Counted from the stretch's first letter, positions 6,578 through 16,504 are shown. The stretch: DNA of 64,000 nucleotides from CAVZMI01 sp050011775 (GCA_050011775.1 JBEKIL010000001.1:1-64000), one strand, 5' to 3'. Notes: generated from the sequence alone by a model not told the origin. A program made the numbers and translations.

Positions 6578-8730
6578 TACAATTCCGCTCTTCGACCAAG
6601 CAGGAGTATGGTGCTTCTCGGGTTGACCAGATAAGCATCTTGCGGGTCGAGCACTACTTCTTGTCCGGGGATCGCAAGATCCTGACCGGTTGGCAAGCTG
6701 GTGTCCAGAACCCGATACCATTTGTTTTCACCCGGGAGCTTCGGAAGGCAGACCTGCCGCAGACGATAATCGGCGTGCAGAATGATAAACAAATAATATT
6801 TTCCCAACGCCGATCGCTCCTCTCCGCCATCTAATTGAACACAAAGCGTCCGCAATTCCGGATCACTCCAATCGGGGCTGCCGCCACCAGCGGAAAACCA
6901 ACTTAGATCCGGAACGCTGTCGGCATCCAAATCCTGGCCCAGATAAAACTTGCGCCTCTGGAGAATCGTGTACCGGCAGGTAAGGGCTACGGCCTTTCTA
7001 AAAAACTCCACCATGCGTTCGTTCGCAGTCACCCGGGTCCAATCGAACCAACTGATATCATTGTCCTGGCAATAGGCGTTGTTATTGCCCAGCTGTGTGC
7101 GCATAAATTCGTCTCCGCCCAGAATCATGGGCGTACCGGAGGAAAAGAGCAGGCAGCAGATATAATTTTTAACAAGCTGCTCGCGGAGCCGAAGAACGGC
7201 AGTATCGTCTGTTGGGCCCTCTGCGCCGCAATTCCATGAATCGTTGTCGTTCGCGCCGTCCTGGTTGTTTTCGCCGTTCGCTTCGTTCCGTTTTTGATTA
7301 TAGGAGACAAGGTCGTAAAGCGTGAAACCGTCGTGGCACGTCACAAAGTTGACGCTGTTATATGCCGACCGTCCACTCTCGCCGTAGAGATCTGCAGAGC
7401 CGGCCAGACGCCACCCCATATCAGCACCTTGTTGGGAGTCGCCCTTGACGAATTTTCGGACCGTGTCGCGAAACTTCCCATTCCATTCCGACCAGTCCAC
7501 AGGGAAATTCCCCACCTCGTAAGATCCCAAATCCCAGGGCTCGGCGATGAGCAGTACATGATTCAGCACCGGGTCCTGTGACAGTGCATCGAAGAACGCA
7601 GATGTTTTTTGGAAGTGCATATCCTGACCCGCGCGTCCCAGCACTGATGCTAAGTCGAAACGAAAGCCGTCGACGTGCATTCTCTTGACCCAATAGCGTA
7701 ACGAGTCCATAAGCAGGCGGAGTACCACAGGATTGTCCGCGTTCAGGCTGTTACCGCATCCGGTATAGTTCATGTAATAACGGGAGGGATTGGTTGGAGG
7801 ACCGGTCAGGCAATAGTAAGTCGGATTGTCGATCCCCTTGAACGAGATGCTCGGCCCAAGCTCATTGCCCTCACCTGTGTGATTGAAAACCACATCCAGA
7901 ATGACCATCATCCCCGCTTTATGCAATTCACGCACCAACATTTTGAACTCGGCCACCTGGCAGCCTGGAGTTTTTCCCGTGCTGTACGACGATTCGGGTG
8001 CAAAAAAACCGACGGTATTATATCCCCAGTAATTGGTCAGACCCCGGTTCCTGAGAGAGTCGTCCACGTAAAACTCGTGGATGGGTAGAAGTTCCACCGC
8101 ATTGATACCGAGATTCTTCAGGTACGGAATCTTTTCAATAAACCCCAGATACGTCCCCGGGTGTCGCACGGCAGAGGAGGGATGGGCCGTGAACCCTTTG
8201 ACGTGCACTTCATAGATGAACAGTTTCTCCAGAGGCACGGCGGGAGGGGCATCCTTCTGCCAGTCGAACCGATCATCCACGACTATGCCCTTTGGCAAGA
8301 TGGCAGCATTATCGCGCGGGTCGGGTGTGAGATCTTTGGCATCGGACAAAGGGTCGTAGGCCAGAAGCAAATTATCTTTATTGATGAATTTGTGAGTGAT
8401 TGCCTTCGCATAGGGATCCAGAAGAAGCTTTTGATCATTGAAACGCAGGCCGACGTGAGGTTTGTAATCCCCCCGGACCTTGTAGCCGTATAACTGTCCG
8501 TTCTTGACACCTTTGACAAAACAATGCCATATATATTTGGTGCGATTCTCCAGCCGAATAATATCGGTCGGATCGCCGTCCGGCCTGTCGAAGAGTAACA
8601 GGAACACTTCGGCAGCGTGCTGCGAATAGATGGCGAAGTTCACACCGTCTTCCCGAACCGTGGCTCCCAGGGGATAGTATGTACCCGCGGTCACCATCTT
8701 GTTGGTAAGAGGCATCAATGCATTTCCCAT
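6577..8730 (-). CDS. glgX: Glycogen debranching enzyme GlgX (GH13 isoamylase type)
   Basis: GlgX hydrolyses alpha-1,6 branch points in glycogen limit dextrins in the cytoplasm. The 717-residue protein is the usual length, starts with a CBM48-like domain (about 15-100) and carries the GH13 motifs 'VVFNHTGEG' (280-288), 'GFRFDLA' with nucleophile D359, 'IAEPWD' with acid/base E397 and the 'TCHDGFTLYDLVSYN' block. No signal peptide is seen. The ATG has AGGAG seven bases upstream. It is the last gene of the long minus-strand run, 59 bases after the GH3 gene, and is not part of pectin breakdown; it may share the transcript or have its own promoter. Confidence 0.95.
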   Translation of the reverse strand: MGNALMPLTNKMVTAGTYYPLGATVREDGVNFAIYSQHAAEVFLLLFDRPDGDPTDIIRLENRTKYIWHCFVKGVKNGQLYGYKVRGDYKPHVGLRFNDQKLLLDPYAKAITHKFINKDNLLLAYDPLSDAKDLTPDPRDNAAILPKGIVVDDRFDWQKDAPPAVPLEKLFIYEVHVKGFTAHPSSAVRHPGTYLGFIEKIPYLKNLGINAVELLPIHEFYVDDSLRNRGLTNYWGYNTVGFFAPESSYSTGKTPGCQVAEFKMLVRELHKAGMMVILDVVFNHTGEGNELGPSISFKGIDNPTYYCLTGPPTNPSRYYMNYTGCGNSLNADNPVVLRLLMDSLRYWVKRMHVDGFRFDLASVLGRAGQDMHFQKTSAFFDALSQDPVLNHVLLIAEPWDLGSYEVGNFPVDWSEWNGKFRDTVRKFVKGDSQQGADMGWRLAGSADLYGESGRSAYNSVNFVTCHDGFTLYDLVSYNQKRNEANGENNQDGANDNDSWNCGAEGPTDDTAVLRLREQLVKNYICCLLFSSGTPMILGGDEFMRTQLGNNNAYCQDNDISWFDWTRVTANERMVEFFRKAVALTCRYTILQRRKFYLGQDLDADSVPDLSWFSAGGGSPDWSDPELRTLCVQLDGGEERSALGKYYLFIILHADYRLRQVCLPKLPGENKWYRVLDTSLPTGQDLAIPGQEVVLDPQDAYLVNPRSTILLLGRRAEL

Positions 8731-8789
8731 TGCTTCTCCTTTTCCTGCTATTTCAAACGTTTATTATCATGAATCACTACAGCAGAGTC

Positions 8790-11417
8790 CTATTCGATTA
8801 TATTTACATCCCCGGTGACAACCAAATCGGCTTTGAGAACTTCACCTATGCCTAAAGCCTTCGGACTCGGCTGCCGTCCGCCGATATATAACTGAAACTT
8901 CCCCGGCTCCACTACCCGCTTGTTCTCATCATTGATCAACGAAAAAGCCTCCGGCTTCAACTCAAATTCTAATGTTCTCTTCTCACCAGCTTTCAGTTGA
9001 ATTCGTCTGAATCCCTTCAGCGCATGAATCGGGACGGGTACTTTTGCGTCCAGTATTTTCACATACAACTCAACCACCTCGTCACCATCAATCTTCCCGA
9101 TATTTTCGACTTCAACCGATACTTTCACATTCTCATTCGTCTTTACAGATGCAGGTGCGTTCATGTTTGAATATTTAAACGTTGAATAACTTAATCCATA
9201 ACCGAACTCGTACAGAGGAATACGGCTGAAATATCGGTACGTCCGGCCTTTCATATTGTAATCTTCGAATAGTGGTACATCTTTGATCGATTTATAAAAA
9301 GTCACCGGCAAGCGTCCGGCAGGATTGTAATTCCCAAATATCACATCCGCAATCGCATTACCGCCTTCTTCACCCGGATACCAGGCCTCGAGGATGGCAT
9401 CGACATTTTCATTCGCCCAGTTTACCGATAAGGGACTGCCGTTCAACAAAACCAGAATGATTGGTTTCCCCGTAGATTTAATGCTTTTAAGAACCTTATC
9501 CTGGACGGTAGGCAGGTCGAGCGTGGTACGGTCACCCCCGCGGAATCCTTCGATATCGACCGGCCTTTCTTCTCCTTCAAGTGACGGAGTAATTCCGCCG
9601 ATGAAAATAATCACGTCGGCTTGTTTTATTACATAGTCGAGTCTCCGTTCATAATCATTATGCTTTTTAGCCCACTGAAATCTCGCAATCGCTGCACCCG
9701 CGTTTTGATAGTAGTCGATTTGTATCTCATGTTTTTCCCCTGCGATAAGCTCAATTTTTGTTTCTTCCAATGTTGGACCCTGATCTTTCCAACTTTCAAA
9801 CAGGAGTTCACCATCAAAGTATACGCGATAACCGTCATCGCCTGTAAATCCGATATAGTATATATCCGTAGCAGGAGCCGTAATCCATCCTCTCCATCGC
9901 ACTGAGAATTTCGTGTCTTTCTCAGGAGCGGGAGGATTATTGATGAAATCAAAATCAACCTGTTTATCGACGCGTGTTATGAAGGGAGTGCCTTTCAATT
10001 CCATGTTGTTGAAATATTCGGCTTTCAATCCTTTCTCATTTCCAATCCCCGCCGTAAAAGCGTCTTCCGGAACAGCAGAAAGAATCGGAGATTCATCGGC
10101 TGCATTTGATCCAGACTCATAAAGAACCTTTACGGAAGGGGGAGCTCCATTTTTAATTCCCTCCAATGGCGTGACGGATTTCGATGGAATACCATTGTAA
10201 CTGCCGTACATGACTTCAGGAATATTCGCATTAGGCCCGACGACGGCAATAGTTTTTATATCTTTTTTAAATGGAAGGAATTTCCCTTCGTTCTTTAACA
10301 ACACGATCGACTCGCGGGCTGCTCTGAGAGCCAATTCTCGATGTTCTTTCGAATCGTTTTCCGAGATCGGAATTCTTGTATAAGGAACCATTTCGGCAGG
10401 ATCGAACAAACCGAGTTTAAAACGTGCCGTAAATAATCGCTTCACGGCAATGTCGATGTCCGATTCTTTCAGCAAGTCTTCCTGGACTGCATATTTAAGG
10501 TTACTGTAGGCATCGCCGCATTCGAGGTCACAGCCTGCACGCACGGCCAGTGCTGCAGCTTCTTCAGAAGTTCTAGCAAATTTATGATTTCTATATATAT
10601 CGTAAATTGCACCGCAATCGGATACCACATAGCCTTTGAAATTCCATTTTCCACGCAGCACATTCTTCAATAAAAAATCGTTAGCACAGCAGGGCACACC
10701 CAGGTATCGCTGGTACGCACCCATGATCGAATATGCGCCTCCTTCAACAACGCAAGCTTTGAAGGCCGGAGCATACGTTTCGGCAAAGTCGCGATAATCG
10801 GTTATTGCATTGAAATAATGACGTTCAGGTTCGGGTCCGCTGTGAACCGCATAATGTTTGGGTGTGGAAACGACCTTCAGATATTTAGGATCATTGCCCT
10901 GCATGCCTTTTACAAAAGCAACGCCCATGCGGGATGTGAGATATGGATCTTCGCCGTAGGTTTCCTGTCCTCTCCCCCATCTTGGATCGCGGAATATATT
11001 GATATTCGGGGACCATACGGTCAGTCCTCTGAAAGCACTATGATCTCCTTTTTTCTGGTAGTCGTTGAATTTCGCCCTGAATTCCGTCGAGACAACATCG
11101 GCAACACGATACATCAAGCTGTCATTCCATGTGGCAGCCAGTCCGATTGCCTGTGGAAAGACCGTTGCAATGCCGGAAAAAGCGACTCCGTGCAGACCTT
11201 CGCTCCACCAGTTATAATCGGGAATACCCAACCTGTCGATTGGTTCGGCGGCATTCATCATCTGTCCAATCTTTTCATCGAGCGTCATCCTGGATACCAG
11301 ATCGTTTACTCGTTCTTCGATGGAAAGAGCAGGATTCTGATATGGGAACTGTTGAGCGAACGAGAGATTCGCGATAAAGAAAAAAATGAATAGAATTCCA
11401 TGGGTGATTAGTTTCAT
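8790..11417 (-). CDS. GH3 beta-xylosidase/beta-glucosidase with PA14 domain
   Basis: This exported glycosidase removes beta-linked xylose or glucose from non-reducing ends. The 875-residue protein has a signal peptide (1-21, ending SFA-QQ), the GH3 barrel with 'GEDPYL' and 'VVSDCGA' (nucleophile D267), a PA14 domain inserted at about 450-590, the second GH3 domain and a fibronectin-like C-terminus. The 'NWWSEGLHGVA' motif resembles the xylosidase branch of GH3. No T9SS signature is present, so a periplasmic location is likely. It sits at the end of the pectin island, fitting side-chain or xylogalacturonan trimming. Exact specificity cannot be read from the sequence. Confidence 0.92.
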   Translation of the reverse strand: MKLITHGILFIFFFIANLSFAQQFPYQNPALSIEERVNDLVSRMTLDEKIGQMMNAAEPIDRLGIPDYNWWSEGLHGVAFSGIATVFPQAIGLAATWNDSLMYRVADVVSTEFRAKFNDYQKKGDHSAFRGLTVWSPNINIFRDPRWGRGQETYGEDPYLTSRMGVAFVKGMQGNDPKYLKVVSTPKHYAVHSGPEPERHYFNAITDYRDFAETYAPAFKACVVEGGAYSIMGAYQRYLGVPCCANDFLLKNVLRGKWNFKGYVVSDCGAIYDIYRNHKFARTSEEAAALAVRAGCDLECGDAYSNLKYAVQEDLLKESDIDIAVKRLFTARFKLGLFDPAEMVPYTRIPISENDSKEHRELALRAARESIVLLKNEGKFLPFKKDIKTIAVVGPNANIPEVMYGSYNGIPSKSVTPLEGIKNGAPPSVKVLYESGSNAADESPILSAVPEDAFTAGIGNEKGLKAEYFNNMELKGTPFITRVDKQVDFDFINNPPAPEKDTKFSVRWRGWITAPATDIYYIGFTGDDGYRVYFDGELLFESWKDQGPTLEETKIELIAGEKHEIQIDYYQNAGAAIARFQWAKKHNDYERRLDYVIKQADVIIFIGGITPSLEGEERPVDIEGFRGGDRTTLDLPTVQDKVLKSIKSTGKPIILVLLNGSPLSVNWANENVDAILEAWYPGEEGGNAIADVIFGNYNPAGRLPVTFYKSIKDVPLFEDYNMKGRTYRYFSRIPLYEFGYGLSYSTFKYSNMNAPASVKTNENVKVSVEVENIGKIDGDEVVELYVKILDAKVPVPIHALKGFRRIQLKAGEKRTLEFELKPEAFSLINDENKRVVEPGKFQLYIGGRQPSPKALGIGEVLKADLVVTGDVNIIE

Positions 11418-11541
11418 GGTTTTAGACCTTTATTAAATTCCGGCAGGGGAAAGAATGTTACGGAAAGATTGAGTGATAATCAAATTGAGGTTGAATCAGG
11501 TTATGAGGGCTTCTGAATTTCAATTCCTATTTTGAAAATAA

Positions 11542-11722
11542 AACCACAGAGTACACAAGGTACATTAGAATATGCAATTTATGAGGTCACAGGGTTGGGG
11601 GGCGTATATTAAAGTCTCGATTCTTCTTCGTGTCCTCATGAACAGCATGTTCAACAGTACTTTGCGTCCCTACGGGCCGTAGGCCTTTGTGTTTACTCCA
11701 CCAGCCATCGAAAAAAGAAAAG
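11542..11722. repeat. Dispersed intergenic repeat, copy A
   Basis: This 181-base element starts with aaccacagagtacacaagg and ends with ccagccatcgaaaaaagaaaa followed by g. It aligns by eye along most of its length with copy B (13065-13225). Both carry 'gagg-cacag-gtt-ggggg', an inner 'ttcttc-tgt-ctcat-a-agca' block and the ccag-ccatc end. It ends 28 bases before the stop codon of the pectinesterase gene and fills most of the 332-base gap before the GH3 gene. No open frame is shared between the copies. Confidence 0.65.
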
Positions 11723-11749
11723 CCGATCGATACAGATTGCCGATTGATC

Positions 11750-13009
11750 CTACTTCGTAGTAAAATGCCAAAGCGACCCCTTAATTGTATCCACCCCTGC
11801 TACCTCATCTATACGCCAGTAATATATTGTCGCCGTTTCGAGCGTACCGGGATCGAAGTAGTTTTCGTTTTGATTCTTTTTAAACTCCGGAGATTTGGTT
11901 TTGCCGAAATAGATATTATGCGAGTCGGCGTTTCGTGCCGGTATCCATTTCAGTATAGTACCTTCCGTCGGGATGTGATACGATTTATCCCTCGGCTTCA
12001 ACATAAGTACCGTTGGAAGAACTGCGGGCATCGTTTCTTCTGGATCCCACATGCCGGCGAATGTCCATTGTGCCGTTACATCGCTCTCTTTCGGAGATCC
12101 CTCTGCCGTTTCCAGATTATCTTTGAACCAATCGAAGTCGCCTCCCTCACGATGACAGTTATAAAAATAATGCCGTGCACCCCATTTATACGGCCTCGGA
12201 CTGGTCTTCGGCCGGTAGATCGGAGTGTCCGCCATCGTCCGCGAGAATATACAATCGAGTAAATACAACTGTCCGTCGAGATGATGACGTGCCAAAGGAA
12301 ATTCCTGCACACCGTCGAAGGAAGAATATCGTATGACGAACTTCTGACTTCTATCGACATCGCCGTCGTGCCAGATGCTTGCGCTGAGATTATGTCCGTA
12401 GAATTTGCTGTCGGTAATGTAGCACCAACCGCGCGGACAGACAAAATCAACCCAACCTTCGAAGTAACAGTTTGCGTGATAATACATGCCGTCCGTTTTA
12501 TTCCAGAGGCTGAGCGTGTCCCCACCGTCGGCTATGATGTTGCAATTCAGGATGATAATGTGTGTGCCGCCACCGCGGATAGCGAACTGATGATCGTGAT
12601 CGCCATACAGACTGCCGTAATTATTATATACGGTCAGATTCGCCAGCGTGATATTTGTGACAAGCGAATCGATGTTGATAGTTGCCGACCCATAGTCGGA
12701 GCCGTCATGTTCCTTCACCCAATTCTTCCGCAGTTCGGCATAGACGACTCTCGTACTGTCGCGATCTTCGCCAACAAGAGTTATATAGCTTCTGGTGATA
12801 TAAAGCTTTTCGTGATAAATCCCTTTTCGAATAAGGATGATGACGTTTTGATTGTTGTCCTGAGGGACCGAGTTGATGGCTTCCTGGATGCTCTTGAATT
12901 GCCCGCTGCCGTCCGGTGCGACGATAATGTTGGCTTTTTCGATGGCGAAAACTTGCGGGGAGAATAAAAGCCAAAGATTTGCAGTGAAAATGATGAATAA
13001 GCGATTCAT
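11750..13009 (-). CDS. Pectinesterase (CE8) with C-terminal Fn3-like domain
   Basis: Pectinesterase hydrolyses methyl esters of homogalacturonan so that lyases and hydrolases can act. From the ATG at 13007-13009 the 419-residue protein has a signal peptide (about 1-23, ending QVFA). The open frame extends 21 codons upstream, but that extension is not a plausible leader. The right-handed beta-helix shows 'IIVAPDGSGQFKSIQEAI', 'GGDTLS' and 'WVDFVCPRGW', corresponding to the family's two catalytic Asp blocks. The family's usual 'GTVDFIFG' is altered, so activity should be tested. The last 80 residues form an Fn3-like module ending 'LWHFTTK'. Repeat copies A and B lie on either side of the gene. 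Confidence 0.85.
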   Translation of the reverse strand: MNRLFIIFTANLWLLFSPQVFAIEKANIIVAPDGSGQFKSIQEAINSVPQDNNQNVIILIRKGIYHEKLYITRSYITLVGEDRDSTRVVYAELRKNWVKEHDGSDYGSATINIDSLVTNITLANLTVYNNYGSLYGDHDHQFAIRGGGTHIIILNCNIIADGGDTLSLWNKTDGMYYHANCYFEGWVDFVCPRGWCYITDSKFYGHNLSASIWHDGDVDRSQKFVIRYSSFDGVQEFPLARHHLDGQLYLLDCIFSRTMADTPIYRPKTSPRPYKWGARHYFYNCHREGGDFDWFKDNLETAEGSPKESDVTAQWTFAGMWDPEETMPAVLPTVLMLKPRDKSYHIPTEGTILKWIPARNADSHNIYFGKTKSPEFKKNQNENYFDPGTLETATIYYWRIDEVAGVDTIKGSLWHFTTK

Positions 13010-13064
13010 AATTTTTAATGTGACTGAAGGGGATCTTTCAATACACATTGCTAAGTTTAAATAT

Positions 13065-13225
13065 AACCACAAAGTTCACAGGGGACTGATATGAATCTGT
13101 TGAAGAGGACACAGAGTTTGGGGGTACTATCTTTTTATATTCTTCTTTGTGTACTCATAAATAGCATTTTAAAATGTACTCAGTGTCCTTTGTGGTTAAC
13201 CCAGCAGCCATCAACAAAAGAAAAG
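13065..13225. repeat. Dispersed intergenic repeat, copy B
   Basis: This 161-base element begins aaccacaaagttcacaggg and ends ccagcagccatcaacaaaagaaaag (given in two halves: ccagcagccatc, then aacaaaagaaaag). Its ends contain ccacaaag and ctttgtgg, an inverted repeat. It matches copy A (11542-11722) in order and spacing. It stops 5 bases before the stop codon of the uxaE gene. It lies 3' of a minus-strand gene, exactly as copy A does. Confidence 0.65.
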
Positions 13226-13230
13226 TCGAA

Positions 13231-14772
13231 CTACTGCTTCCCGACGATAGGATCGATGTGGCGGCGGAAATGCTTCACGAGATACTGATAATGAATATCC
13301 TCATGATCCCGGAGACATTTCATGATTCTATCCTTGAAGAGATAATTCCCCCTTTCATCTTTCTTAGAAAGAATTGTCCCAAACGTCACGTGCAGAATCT
13401 GCCGGGCATTATCTTCCGAGAGGAGTCCTATCAATTCCGCTTCTGAATAATCTTTTGTCGGGCGCATCCGGTTTACATCTGCAGTAACGTGATACGATTT
13501 GTGATCGTTATCGTAGTTGGCACGTGCACAGTCGAGAATTTCCCGGAACAGCGCCGGATCGGAAGCGCCGATGGTCCGAAGCGCTTCAAGCCAGCTGGTA
13601 CCGGCTGTTTTTACATGAACTTTGCCAAACCCGATCGAACCGACAATTTTATAGACATCGAATTTATCGCTGCCCGAATGTATGCTGATTTTGTACGGAC
13701 CTAGTTTTTCTGCTATCTGCATATGCTGGATATACTCTTCTTTGAATCTCTTCAGATCGCCTTTATATTCAATTCCCTTTTCAAAGTCACCGATAAAGCG
13801 CGGTGCCAGACTCATAAGCTTTATGCCAAGCCGTTTAAGTTCGTTTGCGATGACAAAATGTTCCAGCGGTGATGTCGGCGTATCGGTTTCATCGACTGAT
13901 AGTTCAATCTCGGCCTGCTGTTTCGACCAATGAGTCTTGAGATAATTTACCAGCTTCACCGTTTGCACAATACCCGCACCGTACTTTACCATCGATCGAA
14001 GTATGTCTTCCTCCATCGGTCGAATGACAAATCCTTTTGCAATTTCGAATTTCTTCCCTCTATATCGCTTGAGGCACGCTTCGAGTGTATCGTCAAGGAG
14101 AACCCACGGCAATACAGCAGCACGCTGTCGAATATCTTCCGCCGACAGCCTGGCAGCTACGTTCACTACATATAAACCGATATCGAGTGTGAACATGGTG
14201 AATCCAGCCTTTGCATAGCGATCTATATCCTCGGGAGTTTTAAGATGATCTCCATCGGCACCGAAACCGTCTTTGTATCCTTCCTGAAATACCGCCCATG
14301 TTGCCGCATCCATCACATCTTTGGCTTCACGCTTGGTTCGTTCCAGCTCCCGGACCGACTGCTGAGCTAGAACCGGTTTAAGGCCGCTTCCGACTACCGC
14401 ACGGATATGTCCGGCGTTCGCGAGTCCCAGTCGATCTCCACATCCGATCGAATTCTGTTGACCAATCAATTCCGGTTTCGTAAAGGCAAATATGTTTCGC
14501 AGCGCACCGGCATTTGTATGATTCAATGGACATCGTTTCATGCTTTCGTTCTCGACCCATTCGAACTGACGTGCAATATCGCCTCCCGTAATCCAGAGAG
14601 CTTTTCCGGCAGCGTCCTTACCTATGAAAAGATAATTATCCTGAATTTTATTTACAGACTTCGGGTAGATCTTTATATCTACGCCTGTTACAGATGCTAA
14701 GGTGCAGAATACATTATTGGGATCCGGATCGCTCACACAACGGTCCAGTAGATCTTTCACGGCTGGTGTCAT
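13231..14772 (-). CDS. uxaE: Tagaturonate epimerase UxaE
   Basis: UxaE converts D-tagaturonate to D-fructuronate, letting galacturonate join the glucuronate route without UxaA or UxaB. The family was recognised in Thermotoga. The 513-residue cytoplasmic protein has the family's 'GCGDRLGLANAGHIRA' block (about 111-126) and the C-terminal 'IHSGSDKFDVYKIVG' and 'VHVKTAGTSWLEALR' segments. Length is normal. The ATG has AAGGAA ten bases upstream. It is flanked by pectinesterase and a CE12 esterase, and partners UxaC at 29567. No fructuronate-producing alternative is seen in the window. Confidence 0.88.
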   Translation of the reverse strand: MTPAVKDLLDRCVSDPDPNNVFCTLASVTGVDIKIYPKSVNKIQDNYLFIGKDAAGKALWITGGDIARQFEWVENESMKRCPLNHTNAGALRNIFAFTKPELIGQQNSIGCGDRLGLANAGHIRAVVGSGLKPVLAQQSVRELERTKREAKDVMDAATWAVFQEGYKDGFGADGDHLKTPEDIDRYAKAGFTMFTLDIGLYVVNVAARLSAEDIRQRAAVLPWVLLDDTLEACLKRYRGKKFEIAKGFVIRPMEEDILRSMVKYGAGIVQTVKLVNYLKTHWSKQQAEIELSVDETDTPTSPLEHFVIANELKRLGIKLMSLAPRFIGDFEKGIEYKGDLKRFKEEYIQHMQIAEKLGPYKISIHSGSDKFDVYKIVGSIGFGKVHVKTAGTSWLEALRTIGASDPALFREILDCARANYDNDHKSYHVTADVNRMRPTKDYSEAELIGLLSEDNARQILHVTFGTILSKKDERGNYLFKDRIMKCLRDHEDIHYQYLVKHFRRHIDPIVGKQ

Positions 14773-14930
14773 GGGCTTGGTTTTCCTTATTTAGTAATGG
14801 AAAAATTCAGTATATTGCTTTAATTGGATCCGAAAACTTCAAAACACTTTGCCATTTAAGCTTTTCTATAACAGGCCGTCTCTACGGGATTAAAGAGAGT
14901 TCTATTTCTTTTCGGGTTCCAATCCACCAT

Positions 14931-16460
14931 CTATCGAATCAACGATCTTGCATTCCCCAACAGCCATTGAAAGAGATTTCTTCCGGCTTTGCTGTTCTCA
15001 TACTCGGCCGGCAGCCTGCGCGTATCCATATATTCATTATAGAGCCATGGATCACCTATGACGAATACCAGCCCTTTACCGAAGCGGGCAGCAGCCATCA
15101 GGACAAGTCCATTCTCTGTGAGAACCGGTTCGGCAGGTTTCCCGATTCTCAGCGAACTGACCTCCTTTATAAATATCTGTTTCACATTCTTGAAAATCGG
15201 ATGTGTCGGCAGATTATCGCTCTTTCCCATCGAATAGTCATTATTTACTACCGCGTGATACTTGTCTTCATTAAAATGAATTCCGAACCGTTCCGCCAGC
15301 CGGTTGAAATGCTCGAACTCCGCATTTCCTTTATCATTCCCCATCAACACCAATACACCACCCGACTCGACCCAGGGGACGATCACGTCGATTGATTCTT
15401 CGGTAATATAATTTGGTTTTTCGGTTTCTGCAGGAGTATCCGGATCGACAATAATATAGACACTGTAATTTTTCAGGTCGTTCTCGGTCGGTGCACGACG
15501 TACTGCGACAATATCAGCACCTAGTTTACTGATGATAGCGCCAAGTTGAGAAAATCCGGAATCTGTTGTATCCTCCCACACGTAATGAAACTGAATTCTG
15601 TTTGAATCGACAATTCTCCATTCACAATTGAAGAAATAATCCAGCGCGACTATTTTTCTCAGTCCGGGAACCGAATCGGGTTCCAGCGGTGTGAGGTGCT
15701 TTGCGAGAGGAAGATCCAGCTGACGAAGTCCTTCGACGACAAGTCCGGCAATTTTCACCGCCCCGTATTTTGTAAAGTGCGTATTATCCTCTTTTCCATC
15801 AGGGAGCGTGGCATAAACTCCAGGTTTAACCCACAAAAAAATCGATTTGGTATCTTCCGGGCCTAATTGCTCAAAAAGCTTTCTGCTTTTCTCATGCAGG
15901 TCGATTAATGCAATTTTTTCATCACGGGCAACCTCACGCACAACTCCCGGGTACTCTCCGTGCTGATCGACAAACATATTGGAACTGTCGAATTTGCGCC
16001 GGTTCACCGGAGTCAGCAGAACGGGTATCGCTCCTTTTTCTTTCGTTTCGTGTACGAACTTCAGAAGATTCTGTTTATACGTCGTGTGCGCCTCGGCGTA
16101 CCGGGTTGAATCGGTAGCCTTTGAATCGTTATGACCGAACTGTACAAACACATAATCACCGGACTGCAGTTTCTTCACGACGGCCTGCCAGCACCCTTCA
16201 TTAATAAAACTCTTCGTACTTCGGCCGTTCCTTGCATGGTTCTCGATGACGACTCCATCATCGAAGAAGAGCGGGAATTCCTCTCCCCATCCGCATTCCG
16301 GATTGTCGATGAGAGGTTTGTCCGCCATGGTCGAATCACCCAGGAGATAAACACGGATACGCCCGTCAGGCATGAAACCCAGCAGCAGACAGCAGCAGAG
16401 ACACAAAAGAAAACGAATACTGTATCTTTTGGTGTAGATTTTCTTCTTCAAATTAAACAT
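14931..16460 (-). CDS. CE12-type rhamnogalacturonan acetylesterase fused to a DUF4350-like domain
   Basis: The enzyme removes acetyl groups from rhamnogalacturonan I. After a signal anchor (about 12-30), residues 34-250 form an SGNH hydrolase with 'GDSTMAD' (S43), 'GRST', 'GHND' (N111) and 'DNTHF' (D225, H228), the CE12 pattern. Residues about 267-505 form a second domain with 'VDPDTP-ETEKPNYI', 'GGVLVLMGNDKGNAEF' and 'GDPWLYNEY', which I know as the C-terminal extension of some GH105 unsaturated rhamnogalacturonyl hydrolases. The adjacent GH105 gene lacks that extension. The two proteins seem to have exchanged modules. It lies 44 bases downstream of GH105. Confidence 0.85.
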   Translation of the reverse strand: MFNLKKKIYTKRYSIRFLLCLCCCLLLGFMPDGRIRVYLLGDSTMADKPLIDNPECGWGEEFPLFFDDGVVIENHARNGRSTKSFINEGCWQAVVKKLQSGDYVFVQFGHNDSKATDSTRYAEAHTTYKQNLLKFVHETKEKGAIPVLLTPVNRRKFDSSNMFVDQHGEYPGVVREVARDEKIALIDLHEKSRKLFEQLGPEDTKSIFLWVKPGVYATLPDGKEDNTHFTKYGAVKIAGLVVEGLRQLDLPLAKHLTPLEPDSVPGLRKIVALDYFFNCEWRIVDSNRIQFHYVWEDTTDSGFSQLGAIISKLGADIVAVRRAPTENDLKNYSVYIIVDPDTPAETEKPNYITEESIDVIVPWVESGGVLVLMGNDKGNAEFEHFNRLAERFGIHFNEDKYHAVVNNDYSMGKSDNLPTHPIFKNVKQIFIKEVSSLRIGKPAEPVLTENGLVLMAAARFGKGLVFVIGDPWLYNEYMDTRRLPAEYENSKAGRNLFQWLLGNARSLIR

Positions 16461-16504
16461 GTCAGAACCCAGATATAAACACCATAGATTTTGGCGAAAA
16501 GGAA

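Noticed and set aside
10818..11393. 191-codon open frame opposite the GH3 gene
   Set aside because: It is fully antisense to a well-supported GH3 gene with clear motifs.
12281..12967. 228-codon open frame opposite the pectinesterase
   Set aside because: It is antisense to the beta-helix of a supported CE8 gene; lacks ribosome site and family features.
14694..15395. 233-codon open frame spanning the uxaE/CE12 junction on the plus strand
   Set aside because: Mostly antisense to two supported genes; composition is that of a shadow frame.
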